Part shown: positions 13,381 through 21,721 of the stretch, piece after piece
How positions within the stretch are numbered: the first letter of the stretch is position 1
How the letters are laid out: each line of letters begins with the position of its first letter
Virus record (IMG/VR): IMGVR_UViG_3300037540_000032
Span: 1 to 22,028 of that record
Source: a virus
Strand: one strand, 5' to 3'
DNA length: 22,028 bases
Program-made: the position numbers and the translations under genes
Notes under the pieces: model-generated
What the model saw: only the letters and a program-made list of their open reading frames with translations
Databases searched by the model: none
Told to the model about the DNA's origin: nothing

Positions 13381-14018
13381 TGTTAATTAGTACCAAAGAA
13401 ATACTATCTCATATAATTGAAACTACTCCAAACTTTATGGATAAATTTAAAAATGAGATATTTGAACCCAAACAACTGGATATAAAAGTATTAAAGTTTA
13501 GAGATACAATGTCAGGAGAAATTAAAATGAAAGATGATGACAGATTATATATGGAAGAACAACTTGCAGAAATTGAAGCGGATGTAGAAGATAGGCGGGC
13601 TGAAGCCGAATGGGATCGAATGCAAGAGAAAGAAGATGATTTATTGTTCATGAGCGATGAAGATTATAGGGATGATGAATACTATGAAGATGGTGAAGAT
13701 GGTGAAGCTGGCTATGAACCAGAATATATGGGGAAAATGGATTTTATGAAGTATATCAAACTGTTAAGTCCGATGGTAAGAGATGATAAACCATTCTGGG
13801 AATTTTCTGAGTTTGAAGAATCAGAGCTTCATATTATTGATGATAGGTTAGAATTCAAGAATGATGTAGAAGTGGATAAAGAGAGTGAGGAGTATCATTT
13901 CTTCTTAGAGTTTCTTAAGCCTGCTGTTGATTATCATTTATCCAAAAATCCGATGGTTAATGAAGAAAACAAGGATGATTTAACTCAGAAGTTTAATGAT
14001 GCTATGCGTATTATATAA
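13380..14018 (+). CDS. Unidentified acidic protein between gp44 and gp62 genes
   Basis: A 212-residue protein coupled to gene 44 by TAATG and to the next gene in the same way. The N-terminal 50 residues appear folded (LISTKEILSHIIETTPNFMD). The centre (about 60-115) is extremely acidic and low complexity with Met and Tyr (EKEDDLLFMSDEDYRDDEYY; EDGEDGEAGYEPEYMG), probably a disordered or DNA-mimicking stretch. The C-terminal part (FMKYIKLLSPMVRDDKPFWE; EEYHFFLEFLKPAVDYHLSK) looks helical. I do not recognise the family. Position inside the clamp-loader operon suggests a replication or transcription accessory role, but that is context only. Confidence 0.75.
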   Translation: MLISTKEILSHIIETTPNFMDKFKNEIFEPKQLDIKVLKFRDTMSGEIKMKDDDRLYMEEQLAEIEADVEDRRAEAEWDRMQEKEDDLLFMSDEDYRDDEYYEDGEDGEAGYEPEYMGKMDFMKYIKLLSPMVRDDKPFWEFSEFEESELHIIDDRLEFKNDVEVDKESEEYHFFLEFLKPAVDYHLSKNPMVNEENKDDLTQKFNDAMRII

Positions 14019-14350
14019 TGAGAAAGAAAATTCCAGAAAATGAATCTGATAGTGAGCGGGAGATTAGATTAGCGAAAGAGAAGATTTCATCTTTTGCCAC
14101 TAGAGGAGAGCGATTGGCATGGGATCGTAAGTTGAAGAAGATGGAGAAGTTCATTGAAGAGCTTGTACCAGTTGAAGATAAGATTCTTGAAATAATCAAG
14201 AATGAGAAGTATCCTATAATGGATAAGATTGAGGCAGTTCGTAAAACAATGATATTGGAATGTGTTCATCCCGAGAATTATCTTATAGTAGATGAAGATT
14301 GGTCGCATGCTCATTGTAAGTTTTGTGGGAAGAATATCAGATGGCGGTAG
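14018..14350 (+). CDS. Unidentified small protein with C-terminal zinc-binding motif
   Basis: A 110-residue protein starting at TAATG. The first 75 residues are a charged, probably coiled helical region (ERLAWDRKLKKMEKFIEELV). The C-terminus carries a candidate zinc knuckle: ECVHPENYLIV, then HAHCKFCGKNIRWR, giving Cys-x-His ... His-x-Cys-x2-Cys. The last 10 bases overlap the ATG of gp62. Function is not known to me. A small zinc protein inside a T4-like replication cluster could be a transcription or replication co-factor, but nothing in the sequence settles this. Confidence 0.7.
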   Translation: MRKKIPENESDSEREIRLAKEKISSFATRGERLAWDRKLKKMEKFIEELVPVEDKILEIIKNEKYPIMDKIEAVRKTMILECVHPENYLIVDEDWSHAHCKFCGKNIRWR

Positions 14351-14829
14351 CAAAAAAGAAAGAATATAAATTAGATACTTTCAAAAAGCTATTGCCTGCT
14401 ATAGATAGGAAGGATGTGGCTTTTTGGGATTCTTTATCAGAAGAGGAGAGGAAAGGATTTACGCCGTTTACTGTTATTCAATGGTTATCTGGGACTGATG
14501 AACCTGCACAAATTTATTATTTGAATGAGTTAGTCAATCCATTTATTTTTGAATTTGCAAAGGATCATCCTGAACTTCTTTATGATTTGATGGTGATATG
14601 TTCCACGGGAAAGAAGAGGTACACTTGGGTTAAAAAGAAAACGTCATTGAAGTTTCCGCAATCTGTGAATATCATTAAGGAATACTTTGGATATAATACA
14701 GTGCATGCCAAAGATGCATTGGATTGTTTATCTGGAGATGATATAATGGGATTTGCCGAAGAGTTAGGATATCAGAAAGAAGAGTTAAAGAAAGTAAAGA
14801 AAGAATGTAATGAGCGCAATATCGTTTAA
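14341..14829 (+). CDS. 62: Clamp-loader small subunit gp62
   Basis: 162 residues from the ATG at 14341, which overlaps the end of the previous gene and has GGAAG upstream; a TTG at 14323 is possible but less likely. Similarity to T4 gp62 is visible in FTPFTVIQWLSGTDEPAQIY followed by YLNEL (T4: [22 protein letters not shown]), in LMVICSTGKKRYTWVKK (T4: LMAAVPRGKRYGKWAK), and in IIKEYFGYNTVHAKDAL (T4: IIKLLAKRYQVNTNDAI). gp62 is the single non-ATPase subunit of the gp44/62 loader. It is shorter than T4 gp62 (187). The family is fast-evolving, so the call rests on these blocks in the right order plus the nearby gene 44. Confidence 0.8.
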   Translation: MAVAKKKEYKLDTFKKLLPAIDRKDVAFWDSLSEEERKGFTPFTVIQWLSGTDEPAQIYYLNELVNPFIFEFAKDHPELLYDLMVICSTGKKRYTWVKKKTSLKFPQSVNIIKEYFGYNTVHAKDALDCLSGDDIMGFAEELGYQKEELKKVKKECNERNIV

Positions 14830-15496
14830 ATTTGAATGTGAATATTGTGGTGGTAAGTTTAAGCAGGAGTCAAGATTTTTAAAGCATGAATGTAAAGAGA
14901 AGAAGCGGCATGCGGAATTCAATACTCAAAATGGGCAATTAGCATATCTTATATATAAGAAATGGTTATTGAAGAATAAGCATGGAGTTGCTAGAAAGGA
15001 TTCATTTTTGAATTCAAGTTATTATAGAACGTTCACTAACATAGCAAGATTTGTTATATCTGTTGATATCATCAATATTGATATGTTTGTTGAATTTATG
15101 GTAAGGAGGAAATATCGTCCGCATATATGGACAGATGTTACTGCATATACTCAATTTTTAGAACATTTAGATAACAAAGAGCGACCTAAAAAGATAATAG
15201 ACATATCGATTAATACGATAATGAAGGAATGTGATAAAAGGGATATATCCACTTCGGAGTTCTTTAATCATTTAGATTCGCATGATATCATTCATCTTTT
15301 AGAAACAAGAAAGTTATCACCTTGGATATTGTTTTTCAGTGATAAATTCAAGACTTTTTACCGTTCAAAACCGAATGTTGATCAAAAAATAATCATTAAT
15401 AGTTTCTTGAACGTAGAAAGTTGGAAAAAGAGATTTAATAAACATCCTGTTATAGTGAAGAAGGTAAAAGTTTATATAAAAGAGCTTGAACTATAA
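14810..15496 (+). CDS. Unidentified protein with N-terminal C2HC-type zinc finger
   Basis: A 228-residue protein overlapping the end of gp62 by 20 bases. Residues 10-28 form a finger: Cys10-x2-Cys13-x12-His26-x-Cys28, in CEYCGGKFKQESRFLKHEC, a C2H2-like arrangement with a terminal Cys. A long, basic, mainly helical domain follows, with distinct blocks such as LAYLIYKKWLLKNKHGVARK (44-63), DSFLNSSYYRTFTNIARFVI, and LSPWILFFSDKFKTFY. There is no membrane segment or signal peptide. It is the last gene before the late promoter, so it probably belongs to the early replication unit. It could be a DNA- or RNA-binding replication accessory factor (in T4 this neighbourhood holds regA), but it shows no RegA likeness that I can see. 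Confidence 0.75.
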   Translation: MSAISFKFECEYCGGKFKQESRFLKHECKEKKRHAEFNTQNGQLAYLIYKKWLLKNKHGVARKDSFLNSSYYRTFTNIARFVISVDIINIDMFVEFMVRRKYRPHIWTDVTAYTQFLEHLDNKERPKKIIDISINTIMKECDKRDISTSEFFNHLDSHDIIHLLETRKLSPWILFFSDKFKTFYRSKPNVDQKIIINSFLNVESWKKRFNKHPVIVKKVKVYIKELEL

Positions 15497-15497
15497 T

Positions 15498-15505
15498 AAT
15501 AAATA
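15498..15505 (+). promoter_or_regulatory. T4-type late promoter box
   Basis: AATAAATA matches seven of eight bases of the T4 late consensus TATAAATA, and fits the looser NATAAATA form reported for T4-like cyanophages. It lies in the 48-base gap directly before a fibre gene and just after the early-type cluster, where a late promoter is expected. No -35 box is needed for late promoters. Confidence 0.6.
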
Positions 15506-15544
15506 TCATAAAGTAAATAAAGGAAATACCCTGGAGAAATTACA

Positions 15545-17083
15545 ATGTCGAGCTATTTTATTAATAACACATCAGGAACAATGGAGCTTATCGTCAATCC
15601 TGGCGAGCTAAATGGTGCTGGTGGTAAAGTTCATTCCACCGATCTACGTCTTTACGGGATGGGTGCTATTAAGTGGGGAGAAGGTATAGATGAAAACTTT
15701 GTTCGTCTTCTTGAAAGTTTCTCCTGTCCACAAAAAGAAGATGATGATGAATGGTTTGGTGGCAAAACCTATGATGCCGCAACCGATAGAGCATGGCCCA
15801 AAGGTCAAAATGATCAAGTAGTAGAAGTTACAAACCCTGATAATACATCAGAAAAAGTAACCAGTTATAGTCCTGGTCCTGGGATGGGAATAACTAAACC
15901 AATCAATGGACAGTTATGGTTTAATAATTCTCAAAAGTTGCTCTACATTTATAATGAATTCAATAAAGGATTGGATACGGTCTCTGGTGCACCAATCATT
16001 GATGGTACATTAGGAACATGGGAAGTTGTTTCTGGTAAGGTTGACCTTGGTAGTTCACCTCCTGTTGGTCCAGACCCAGGTGATTTATGGTTCAAGTCAG
16101 GTGTTGGGGCAGTTTGTGGTGAAAGCCAATTAATGGTTCAGGATGCTCAACATCCAGATGCAGATGCAGATGGTTGGGTATCTGTTTCTGCTAATTATTT
16201 AAAGAAATGTGGCGATACCATGACTGGTGATCTTAACATGGGAACTAATAACATCGTTAATGTTGGTGATCCCGTAGACGATTTTGATGGGTCTAACAAG
16301 AGATTTGTTGAGAACAATTATGTTAATAAATCAAGATTAGATGGGGACACAATGAGTGGTCCGCTTTTCTTGATAGAAGGCGATACTGTTGAAACACAAA
16401 CTACTCGTGTATTAAATCAAGCTAAGTCTGATGCTAGATATTTGAAGAAGGCAGGTGATGAAGCAGAGGGGTGGTTAAAATTATGGAAAGACCATACTCC
16501 TGATATAACAAATTCCACATTTGATTGGCATGCTGTTCCAGTTGGTTTATTAAGGAGTTATGTTGATGGAGCAACAGGAACATTTGGTAAAGGTGCTATA
16601 TATTATGGTAATGCAGTAATTGATGCTAGTGTCGGTGGTGGTGTTTATTCTACTTTTGATTTTAGTGGTAGCTGGAAAGCAGATTATGAATCAAAGATAG
16701 GATCTGCAGTTGATGATGCTGATTTCTTGGTTGTTGCCATTCCTACATTCGAACAAATTCGAGTACCAAACCCTCGTCCTGTTTGGAAAAAGAATTTAAC
16801 AAGTGTTACAGATACCGCCGGTAGTATCGGTGAATATGGACTTGTCGATTATAACTCTGGTCCTGGTATTGATGCTAATAGTAATCCATCTTTTTATCCG
16901 GATGTTAATAGTTTCTGTAAGGTTCAAGTAAAAACAGGACCAACTGCTCAAAAAGTTAGAGCACCACAAAGAACAACAAACTATTCTACCAATGGTAATG
17001 CTAAAGTTAGAATTCATTTCTTTGGTGGACCAAAGGATATTCTTTGGAATTTTGATCCAAGTGCAACAATTGAAAAGATTTAA
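15545..17083 (+). CDS. Baseplate-attached tail fibre-like structural protein
   Basis: A 512-residue virion protein. The N-terminus carries a baseplate-attachment-like segment, MGAIKWGEGIDENFVRLLES (39-58), with a counterpart at about 50-72 of the protein encoded at 18830, and then a PINGQLWFNNSQKLLYIYN segment of the kind seen in T4-like short-fibre and gp10/gp12-type proteins. Three shaft repeats follow: YLKKCGDTMTGDLNMGTN, SRLDGDTMSGPLFL and YLKKAGDEAEGWLKL. The C-terminal about 150 residues are Gly/Ser/Asn-rich and beta-prone, ending RIHFFGGPKDILWNF. The ribosome site GGAGA lies about eight bases upstream, with a late box 40 bases upstream. It is probably part of the baseplate fibre set made late in infection; exact T4 equivalence is uncertain. 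Confidence 0.78.
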   Translation: MSSYFINNTSGTMELIVNPGELNGAGGKVHSTDLRLYGMGAIKWGEGIDENFVRLLESFSCPQKEDDDEWFGGKTYDAATDRAWPKGQNDQVVEVTNPDNTSEKVTSYSPGPGMGITKPINGQLWFNNSQKLLYIYNEFNKGLDTVSGAPIIDGTLGTWEVVSGKVDLGSSPPVGPDPGDLWFKSGVGAVCGESQLMVQDAQHPDADADGWVSVSANYLKKCGDTMTGDLNMGTNNIVNVGDPVDDFDGSNKRFVENNYVNKSRLDGDTMSGPLFLIEGDTVETQTTRVLNQAKSDARYLKKAGDEAEGWLKLWKDHTPDITNSTFDWHAVPVGLLRSYVDGATGTFGKGAIYYGNAVIDASVGGGVYSTFDFSGSWKADYESKIGSAVDDADFLVVAIPTFEQIRVPNPRPVWKKNLTSVTDTAGSIGEYGLVDYNSGPGIDANSNPSFYPDVNSFCKVQVKTGPTAQKVRAPQRTTNYSTNGNAKVRIHFFGGPKDILWNFDPSATIEKI

Positions 17084-17108
17084 TCTTGAGGAGAATTAAA
17101 ACAACATT

Positions 17109-17678
17109 ATGATAATATTACTTACAGATAGCACATATAATATCATTATTTCATATTTTGATGTAATTGAAACGCAAAATATGGAAGGTACTGGCATTAC
17201 AATGTCGCAAGATTCGTATATTGATGGTAAGAAAAGTCTTATGTATACGTTGAAAATGAGTGATGTTCCAGAAGATTTAAGAGAAGATTTAGTATCATAC
17301 TATAGCGACTTTATCTATACTAGCGAAGGCGGATTTAAACGTAGACCAATGATAGCTATTGAATCAGCAGATATCGATCAAAGAATTAAGATATCTCAGG
17401 ATGGTGCATCGGTGTTTCCTGTAGGTAAAGATATAAATCTGAGAGTAAAATATATAGATCCTGATGGTGTTGGGTTTATTCATAGCTTTGATAAAATAAA
17501 AATCAAAGATAGAAATGAATTTATAACAACTCCTACTTTCTTTAAAGTTGAGGAAGATATGTATACATATGAATTCTCTGTAAAGTCTAATTTCCCAGGA
17601 GTGTCTTTGCTAAGAGCTAAAGATGTTAATTATTTGTGTGGATTCGATACATTTTTAATGAGATTTAAACAACCATGA
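17109..17678 (+). CDS. Unidentified small protein in the tail operon, possibly Ig-like
   Basis: A 189-residue protein, mostly predicted beta-strand by eye. The stretch DQRIKISQDGASVFPVGKDI then NLRVKYIDPDGVGF (about 92-122), followed by MYTYEFSVKSNFPG, has the alternating pattern and PDG turn of Ig-like or carbohydrate-module folds. The opening MIILLTDSTYNIIISYFDVI is hydrophobic but lacks a basic n-region, so I do not call it a signal peptide. GAGGAG lies 15 bases upstream of the ATG, a long spacing; an ATT codon just before the ATG would fit better. The stop overlaps the next ATG (ATGA), so translation is coupled to the U32-like gene. A structural or chaperone role is only inferred from location. 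Confidence 0.7.
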   Translation: MIILLTDSTYNIIISYFDVIETQNMEGTGITMSQDSYIDGKKSLMYTLKMSDVPEDLREDLVSYYSDFIYTSEGGFKRRPMIAIESADIDQRIKISQDGASVFPVGKDINLRVKYIDPDGVGFIHSFDKIKIKDRNEFITTPTFFKVEEDMYTYEFSVKSNFPGVSLLRAKDVNYLCGFDTFLMRFKQP

Positions 17679-18808
17679 GTTTTATATACGATCTGCCATT
17701 TCATAATAATCCATATTATGCTCAACATTTAACAAAAAAATACGGAAATAAGATGTATTCTGTATATTTCGGAATGCCTTCATTAGGTATTCCAGATGCA
17801 CGCATTCAAGATGAACCTTTGGATGTGGATGATCTTATATGCAACTTATTAATGTTGCCAGAACATACAAAGAAATATGTAACTATGAATGGAAGATATA
17901 CTCCATTCATGAATTATGATAAGGATAGATTGTCTAAAGTTGTAGATGTTTTTCGGAAGATGTTTGAAGCAAATGTTTTAGATGGACTTCTTTATCTTGA
18001 TTTTTATTATTTGAGAATGTTAGCGGAAGTAGATCCGGAATTATTCTCTAAATTGGAAGCCGTATCAAGTATTAATTGTTATCTTGATAATATTGAGAAA
18101 TTCAATTCACATCTGGTATACATCAATGATATAGGAATGAAACAACCATCAAAGCTTATATTTGACCGTTCGCTTAATAGAAGAATGGATGGATTGGCTC
18201 AACTTTCGAAGGAAGTTAAAAAGAAACATCCTCAAATGAAGATTGAGTTGCTTGTTAATGAAGGTTGTTTATATCAATGTCCGTTTAAGGTAAATCATGA
18301 TATTGCTATATCAATGGTTAATGATGTATCATTTTTGGGTCAGCAATATCTTTCTCATCAAATGAGTGATAATAGTTTTGATCTTGGTGCTTTAAATGAA
18401 GAATGGGGATGTATAAGGCATCTTGATGAAAAGCCTTCTAGAATGTTTCAAATACCTTTTATACGTCCAGAAGACCTTGATAAGTATGAGGATCTATTTG
18501 ATATTGTTAAAATATCAGGTAAAGTGCTTCCCGACCAAACAGTATATAATATCATTGATGCGTATGAGAGAAGAGAATGGGATGGGAATCTATTAGGTAT
18601 ACTTGATGCTACTGGTGCTCTTCGAGATAATTATTATATATTTAACGATGAGATTCCAGATAATTTTCATAAGATGCTTACAACATGCGATAAGAATTGT
18701 ATGAAATGTAAGTATTGTGAAGTAGTAGCAGATAAAACAATGCAATCAACCGAGAAAAGAGTTGTGCCATCCGAAGAGTTACAATTTTGCCCCTCGTCAT
18801 CTGTATAA
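17675..18808 (+). CDS. Peptidase U32-like TIM-barrel protein with probable iron-sulphur cluster
   Basis: A 377-residue protein with the look of the U32 family (UbiU/UbiV, TrhP, RlhA, YhbU relatives). Indicative segments are LIFDRSLNRRMDGLAQL (161-177), KIELLVNEGCLYQCPF (189-204), and IPFIRPEDLDKYEDLFDIVK (260-279) followed by ISGKVL, the U32 text FIRPEDL...FKIxGR. Candidate cluster ligands are Cys198, Cys202, Cys246 and a C-terminal group CDKNCMKCKYC (Cys338, 342, 345, 348). Characterised relatives are 4Fe-4S proteins acting in oxygen-independent ubiquinone hydroxylation or in hydroxylation of tRNA or rRNA, rather than being proven proteases. It overlaps the preceding gene (ATGA) and ends at the late promoter of the next fibre gene. 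Why a tail operon carries it is unknown. The call rests on motifs only. Confidence 0.7.
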   Translation: MSFIYDLPFHNNPYYAQHLTKKYGNKMYSVYFGMPSLGIPDARIQDEPLDVDDLICNLLMLPEHTKKYVTMNGRYTPFMNYDKDRLSKVVDVFRKMFEANVLDGLLYLDFYYLRMLAEVDPELFSKLEAVSSINCYLDNIEKFNSHLVYINDIGMKQPSKLIFDRSLNRRMDGLAQLSKEVKKKHPQMKIELLVNEGCLYQCPFKVNHDIAISMVNDVSFLGQQYLSHQMSDNSFDLGALNEEWGCIRHLDEKPSRMFQIPFIRPEDLDKYEDLFDIVKISGKVLPDQTVYNIIDAYERREWDGNLLGILDATGALRDNYYIFNDEIPDNFHKMLTTCDKNCMKCKYCEVVADKTMQSTEKRVVPSEELQFCPSSSV

Positions 18809-18811
18809 ATA
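18804..18811 (+). promoter_or_regulatory. Consensus T4 late promoter (TATAAATA)
   Basis: An exact TATAAATA overlaps the TAA stop of the U32-like gene and lies 18 bases before the next ATG. The transcript would begin at about 18817, next to the ribosome site AAAAGGA (18816-18822), giving an unusually short leader. It is the strongest late-promoter match found in an intergenic position here. Confidence 0.75.
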
Positions 18812-18829
18812 ATGTAAAAGGAATTAGAG

Positions 18830-21694
18830 ATGTCAACGAATTACGAAATAACATATTCTGATGGGTATTTGAAGTTCATAGTATCCCCGTATTCAGCAAA
18901 TGGTCCATTGAGTCCATCCAGTGAAACTTTTTATACTGGTGCTATCAAGGCCGATACTTCTCTTGCTATAGTAGGCAAGGGTTCAGATAACTATGGAGAA
19001 CGAATGCAAGAGAATATGATCCATTTATTGGAACATTTCTCTAATGAAAAAGAGCCCTCATATCCCTCCGGTGGTCAAATTTGGTGTGATCGGTCTGGTA
19101 TTATCCCGAGATTAAGAGTTTATAATTTAAAGAAGCATGATAATTCATCTTCTATTCAAAGTGAAGTGTGGATTCACGGTGATCAAACTAGTAGATTTGG
19201 TACAGGCGGCGTAACAACTTTGCGGTTGTTTAATCCAAATAATTTTAGTAAAGAAGATTATAAATTCACCAGTGTAATTTATGAACAATTAGCTAATAGA
19301 ACAAGATTCATACTTTCAACACCAAAGGGTGTTAGAGCAGGTTGGTATGTTGGAGGATGGGATGATATTATTACCTCTTCAACTGGTGAAACTGATGCAC
19401 TACTTTCTCGTATTATTAATGTTAATACTAATATAAATTATCCAAAAGATGCTGTTAATGTTGAAACATTGAATAGTAAATTTGAAGATACCCCAATTCC
19501 ATTAGAAAACTTGTCTGATGTTGAGATGGGATCAAAGGTTAATAATAATATTCTTTATTTTGATAGTAGTGATTCGTATTGGAAAAATGCAAGTATTAGC
19601 GATGTTTTAGTTGCAGAGGGAGATATAACTTTTGGTGGTGATTTAAATCTGAATGGTAATACCATTTATGGGTTTGGTTCAGATATGGATATGAACTATA
19701 AGAAGATAGTCAAGGTCGCATATCCAGATGAATATGATCCTAGTAGCGAATTTCATGCCGTAAATGTTGGTTACTTTCTTAAAAGAATGCCCGGCGGTGG
19801 AGATAACGGAATCTCAAGGTTACAACATCTTTCTGATGTAAGCAATACCTTAACTCCTACATCAAACGATATTTTCTATTTTGATGGCGCAGATTGGACA
19901 AATTTAAGTGCTAATGCTATTGGTTCTATTTTAAACTTTGTTCCCCTTTCTGGAACAACGGCAGGTAAAGGATCAGATCCATATTATCTTGATAAGGATG
20001 CTATGTTGCATTATAATCCATCATCAGATTTCATTGGTGATGAACCCACTATTAGAAGTAAAATAGGACCATATGGTTTAATTACCCTTGGTATGGGCGA
20101 TACTCTATGGGGTGAAATAGACGATACAAGAGTTCAACACGGTTCGTTTGATGGTACAAGAAATTTCGTTCAACTCGGTTGGAATCAAGCAACACCACAA
20201 AATCCAATAGTTCCTGGCAAAACCGCACCAGATAATGCAGATGGTGTGGAATTTCCATTTGATATTTATTCTGCTTCACACAGAGCATTAGATCCTAAAC
20301 AAGTAATAAGTAATGGTCTTTATTTTGAAAAATCACTCTCTAAAATAGCAGACAATTATCCATTCGTCTCCCTCGATTCAATAGTTGATATTGTTAACCA
20401 ATCCTTGGGTGACTTAACATCTTCACCATTTAGAGCACTTTATACAGGTGCGGATTTTGATTCAACACCACAAATAATCCCAACTAATTATATTGTTGGT
20501 AAATCAAATCTTGAAATTTATGTAGATGGCATAAAACAATATTCATCTATTAATAATTGGAGAAAAAGCGCATTAGAAGCAGATGCTTCTGGATCTAATG
20601 GTTATCTTGATTATGTTATTATAGGATCGTATGATGGTGAAGGAGTTGATGAACAACCAAGCTATCTTGTTGTTGATGGTAATGAAACAATACGATTTAA
20701 TGAATTACAGGAAGTATCACAATCATTTACTGTAATAGATCAAAATGAAAGTCTAGTGGAAACATTAACTGTTAATGATGAATATGGATCTGAATTTGAT
20801 GGTGGAACCGAAACTACTATCATATATGTAAACGAAGATCCAGATTGGGGTGCTTTAGATACAACATATAGTATCAGAGTCGATAACGAATATAATGTGG
20901 GAACGAAAATTTGGGGTGGATATCCAACAGGATTAGATATTTCAAACGTATATATGTTTAAAATAACAGTAGACGGAAATACAATATATCCCACTATTTT
21001 TGGATCTGATGATTTATCTGTTGGTGATAATCCTAAAAACGTTGCACAAGTAGTGGATTCTATAAATGCGTGGTCATTGTTAAATGGAGAGGTTTTCTCT
21101 GTATATCTTGAAGCTGGTGATATTTACTTCTTTAGTGGTGAACAAGGTAATAAAGATGTAGATTTAGAAGATACTATTAGTACATCTGGTATTTTTGGAT
21201 CTTATAGTATTATCGGTGTTTATGATGACCCAGAATTGCCAGGAGTTGGTATGGCATTTGAAACATCAGGACTCGTTGCCCAAACAGTATTCTTACCAGG
21301 AATAGAAATGGTGGTTACTAATTCTACCAGCGCACTAAATGACGGAACTTATATTGTAAAGGAAACAGAAACCATTGGCGGTGTTAATACCAGAGTTTAT
21401 GTTCAGGATGGAATTATTCCAAACATAGCTCCGGGTGGAGATATGGATGTAACACCATTACCATTGTTCGGGAATATGTATGGTGGCGCAACTACGGATA
21501 GAGTTCACTATTACTATAGTTTTACTGATCCTACTACATGGAATGAAAAGATTGATGCTCATCCTAATACAACTTATAACGGAAATTATAAGGAATTAGG
21601 AATGGTTGGATTCGAATCAAATGAGATAGAATGGATCGATACTCCTGCATCAGGTGCAAAGATCGAAGTTATAGTTCGCAAATCTGTTGACTAA
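18830..21694 (+). CDS. Large baseplate-attached tail fibre-like structural protein
   Basis: A 954-residue virion protein under a consensus late promoter. The N-terminus has the attachment-like segment GKGSDNYGERMQENMIHLLE (49-68), parallel to that of the protein at 15545, and then SGGQIWCDRSGIIPRLRVYN, the GQLW...LYN segment also seen there. The middle has duplicated fibre units: LSDVEMGSKVNNNILYFDSS and LSDVSNTLTPTSNDIFYFDG, each followed by a Trp-Asn/Thr-Asn segment. Residues from about 600 on are beta-rich domains with Asp/Gly/Thr content, consistent with stacked receptor-binding or Ig-like modules. The end is IEVIVRKSVD. It shares an N-terminus but little else with the 512-residue paralogue. 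It is probably a baseplate or short-fibre component; no catalytic motif is seen. Confidence 0.78.
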   Translation: MSTNYEITYSDGYLKFIVSPYSANGPLSPSSETFYTGAIKADTSLAIVGKGSDNYGERMQENMIHLLEHFSNEKEPSYPSGGQIWCDRSGIIPRLRVYNLKKHDNSSSIQSEVWIHGDQTSRFGTGGVTTLRLFNPNNFSKEDYKFTSVIYEQLANRTRFILSTPKGVRAGWYVGGWDDIITSSTGETDALLSRIINVNTNINYPKDAVNVETLNSKFEDTPIPLENLSDVEMGSKVNNNILYFDSSDSYWKNASISDVLVAEGDITFGGDLNLNGNTIYGFGSDMDMNYKKIVKVAYPDEYDPSSEFHAVNVGYFLKRMPGGGDNGISRLQHLSDVSNTLTPTSNDIFYFDGADWTNLSANAIGSILNFVPLSGTTAGKGSDPYYLDKDAMLHYNPSSDFIGDEPTIRSKIGPYGLITLGMGDTLWGEIDDTRVQHGSFDGTRNFVQLGWNQATPQNPIVPGKTAPDNADGVEFPFDIYSASHRALDPKQVISNGLYFEKSLSKIADNYPFVSLDSIVDIVNQSLGDLTSSPFRALYTGADFDSTPQIIPTNYIVGKSNLEIYVDGIKQYSSINNWRKSALEADASGSNGYLDYVIIGSYDGEGVDEQPSYLVVDGNETIRFNELQEVSQSFTVIDQNESLVETLTVNDEYGSEFDGGTETTIIYVNEDPDWGALDTTYSIRVDNEYNVGTKIWGGYPTGLDISNVYMFKITVDGNTIYPTIFGSDDLSVGDNPKNVAQVVDSINAWSLLNGEVFSVYLEAGDIYFFSGEQGNKDVDLEDTISTSGIFGSYSIIGVYDDPELPGVGMAFETSGLVAQTVFLPGIEMVVTNSTSALNDGTYIVKETETIGGVNTRVYVQDGIIPNIAPGGDMDVTPLPLFGNMYGGATTDRVHYYYSFTDPTTWNEKIDAHPNTTYNGNYKELGMVGFESNEIEWIDTPASGAKIEVIVRKSVD

Positions 21695-21721
21695 TGTAAG
21701 AAATTAGCGTATCATATCCAT

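Noticed and set aside
14323-14829. TTG start at 14323 for gp62
   Set aside because: The ATG at 14341 has a GGAAG sequence upstream and is a normal start codon. The six extra residues add no recognisable family sequence.
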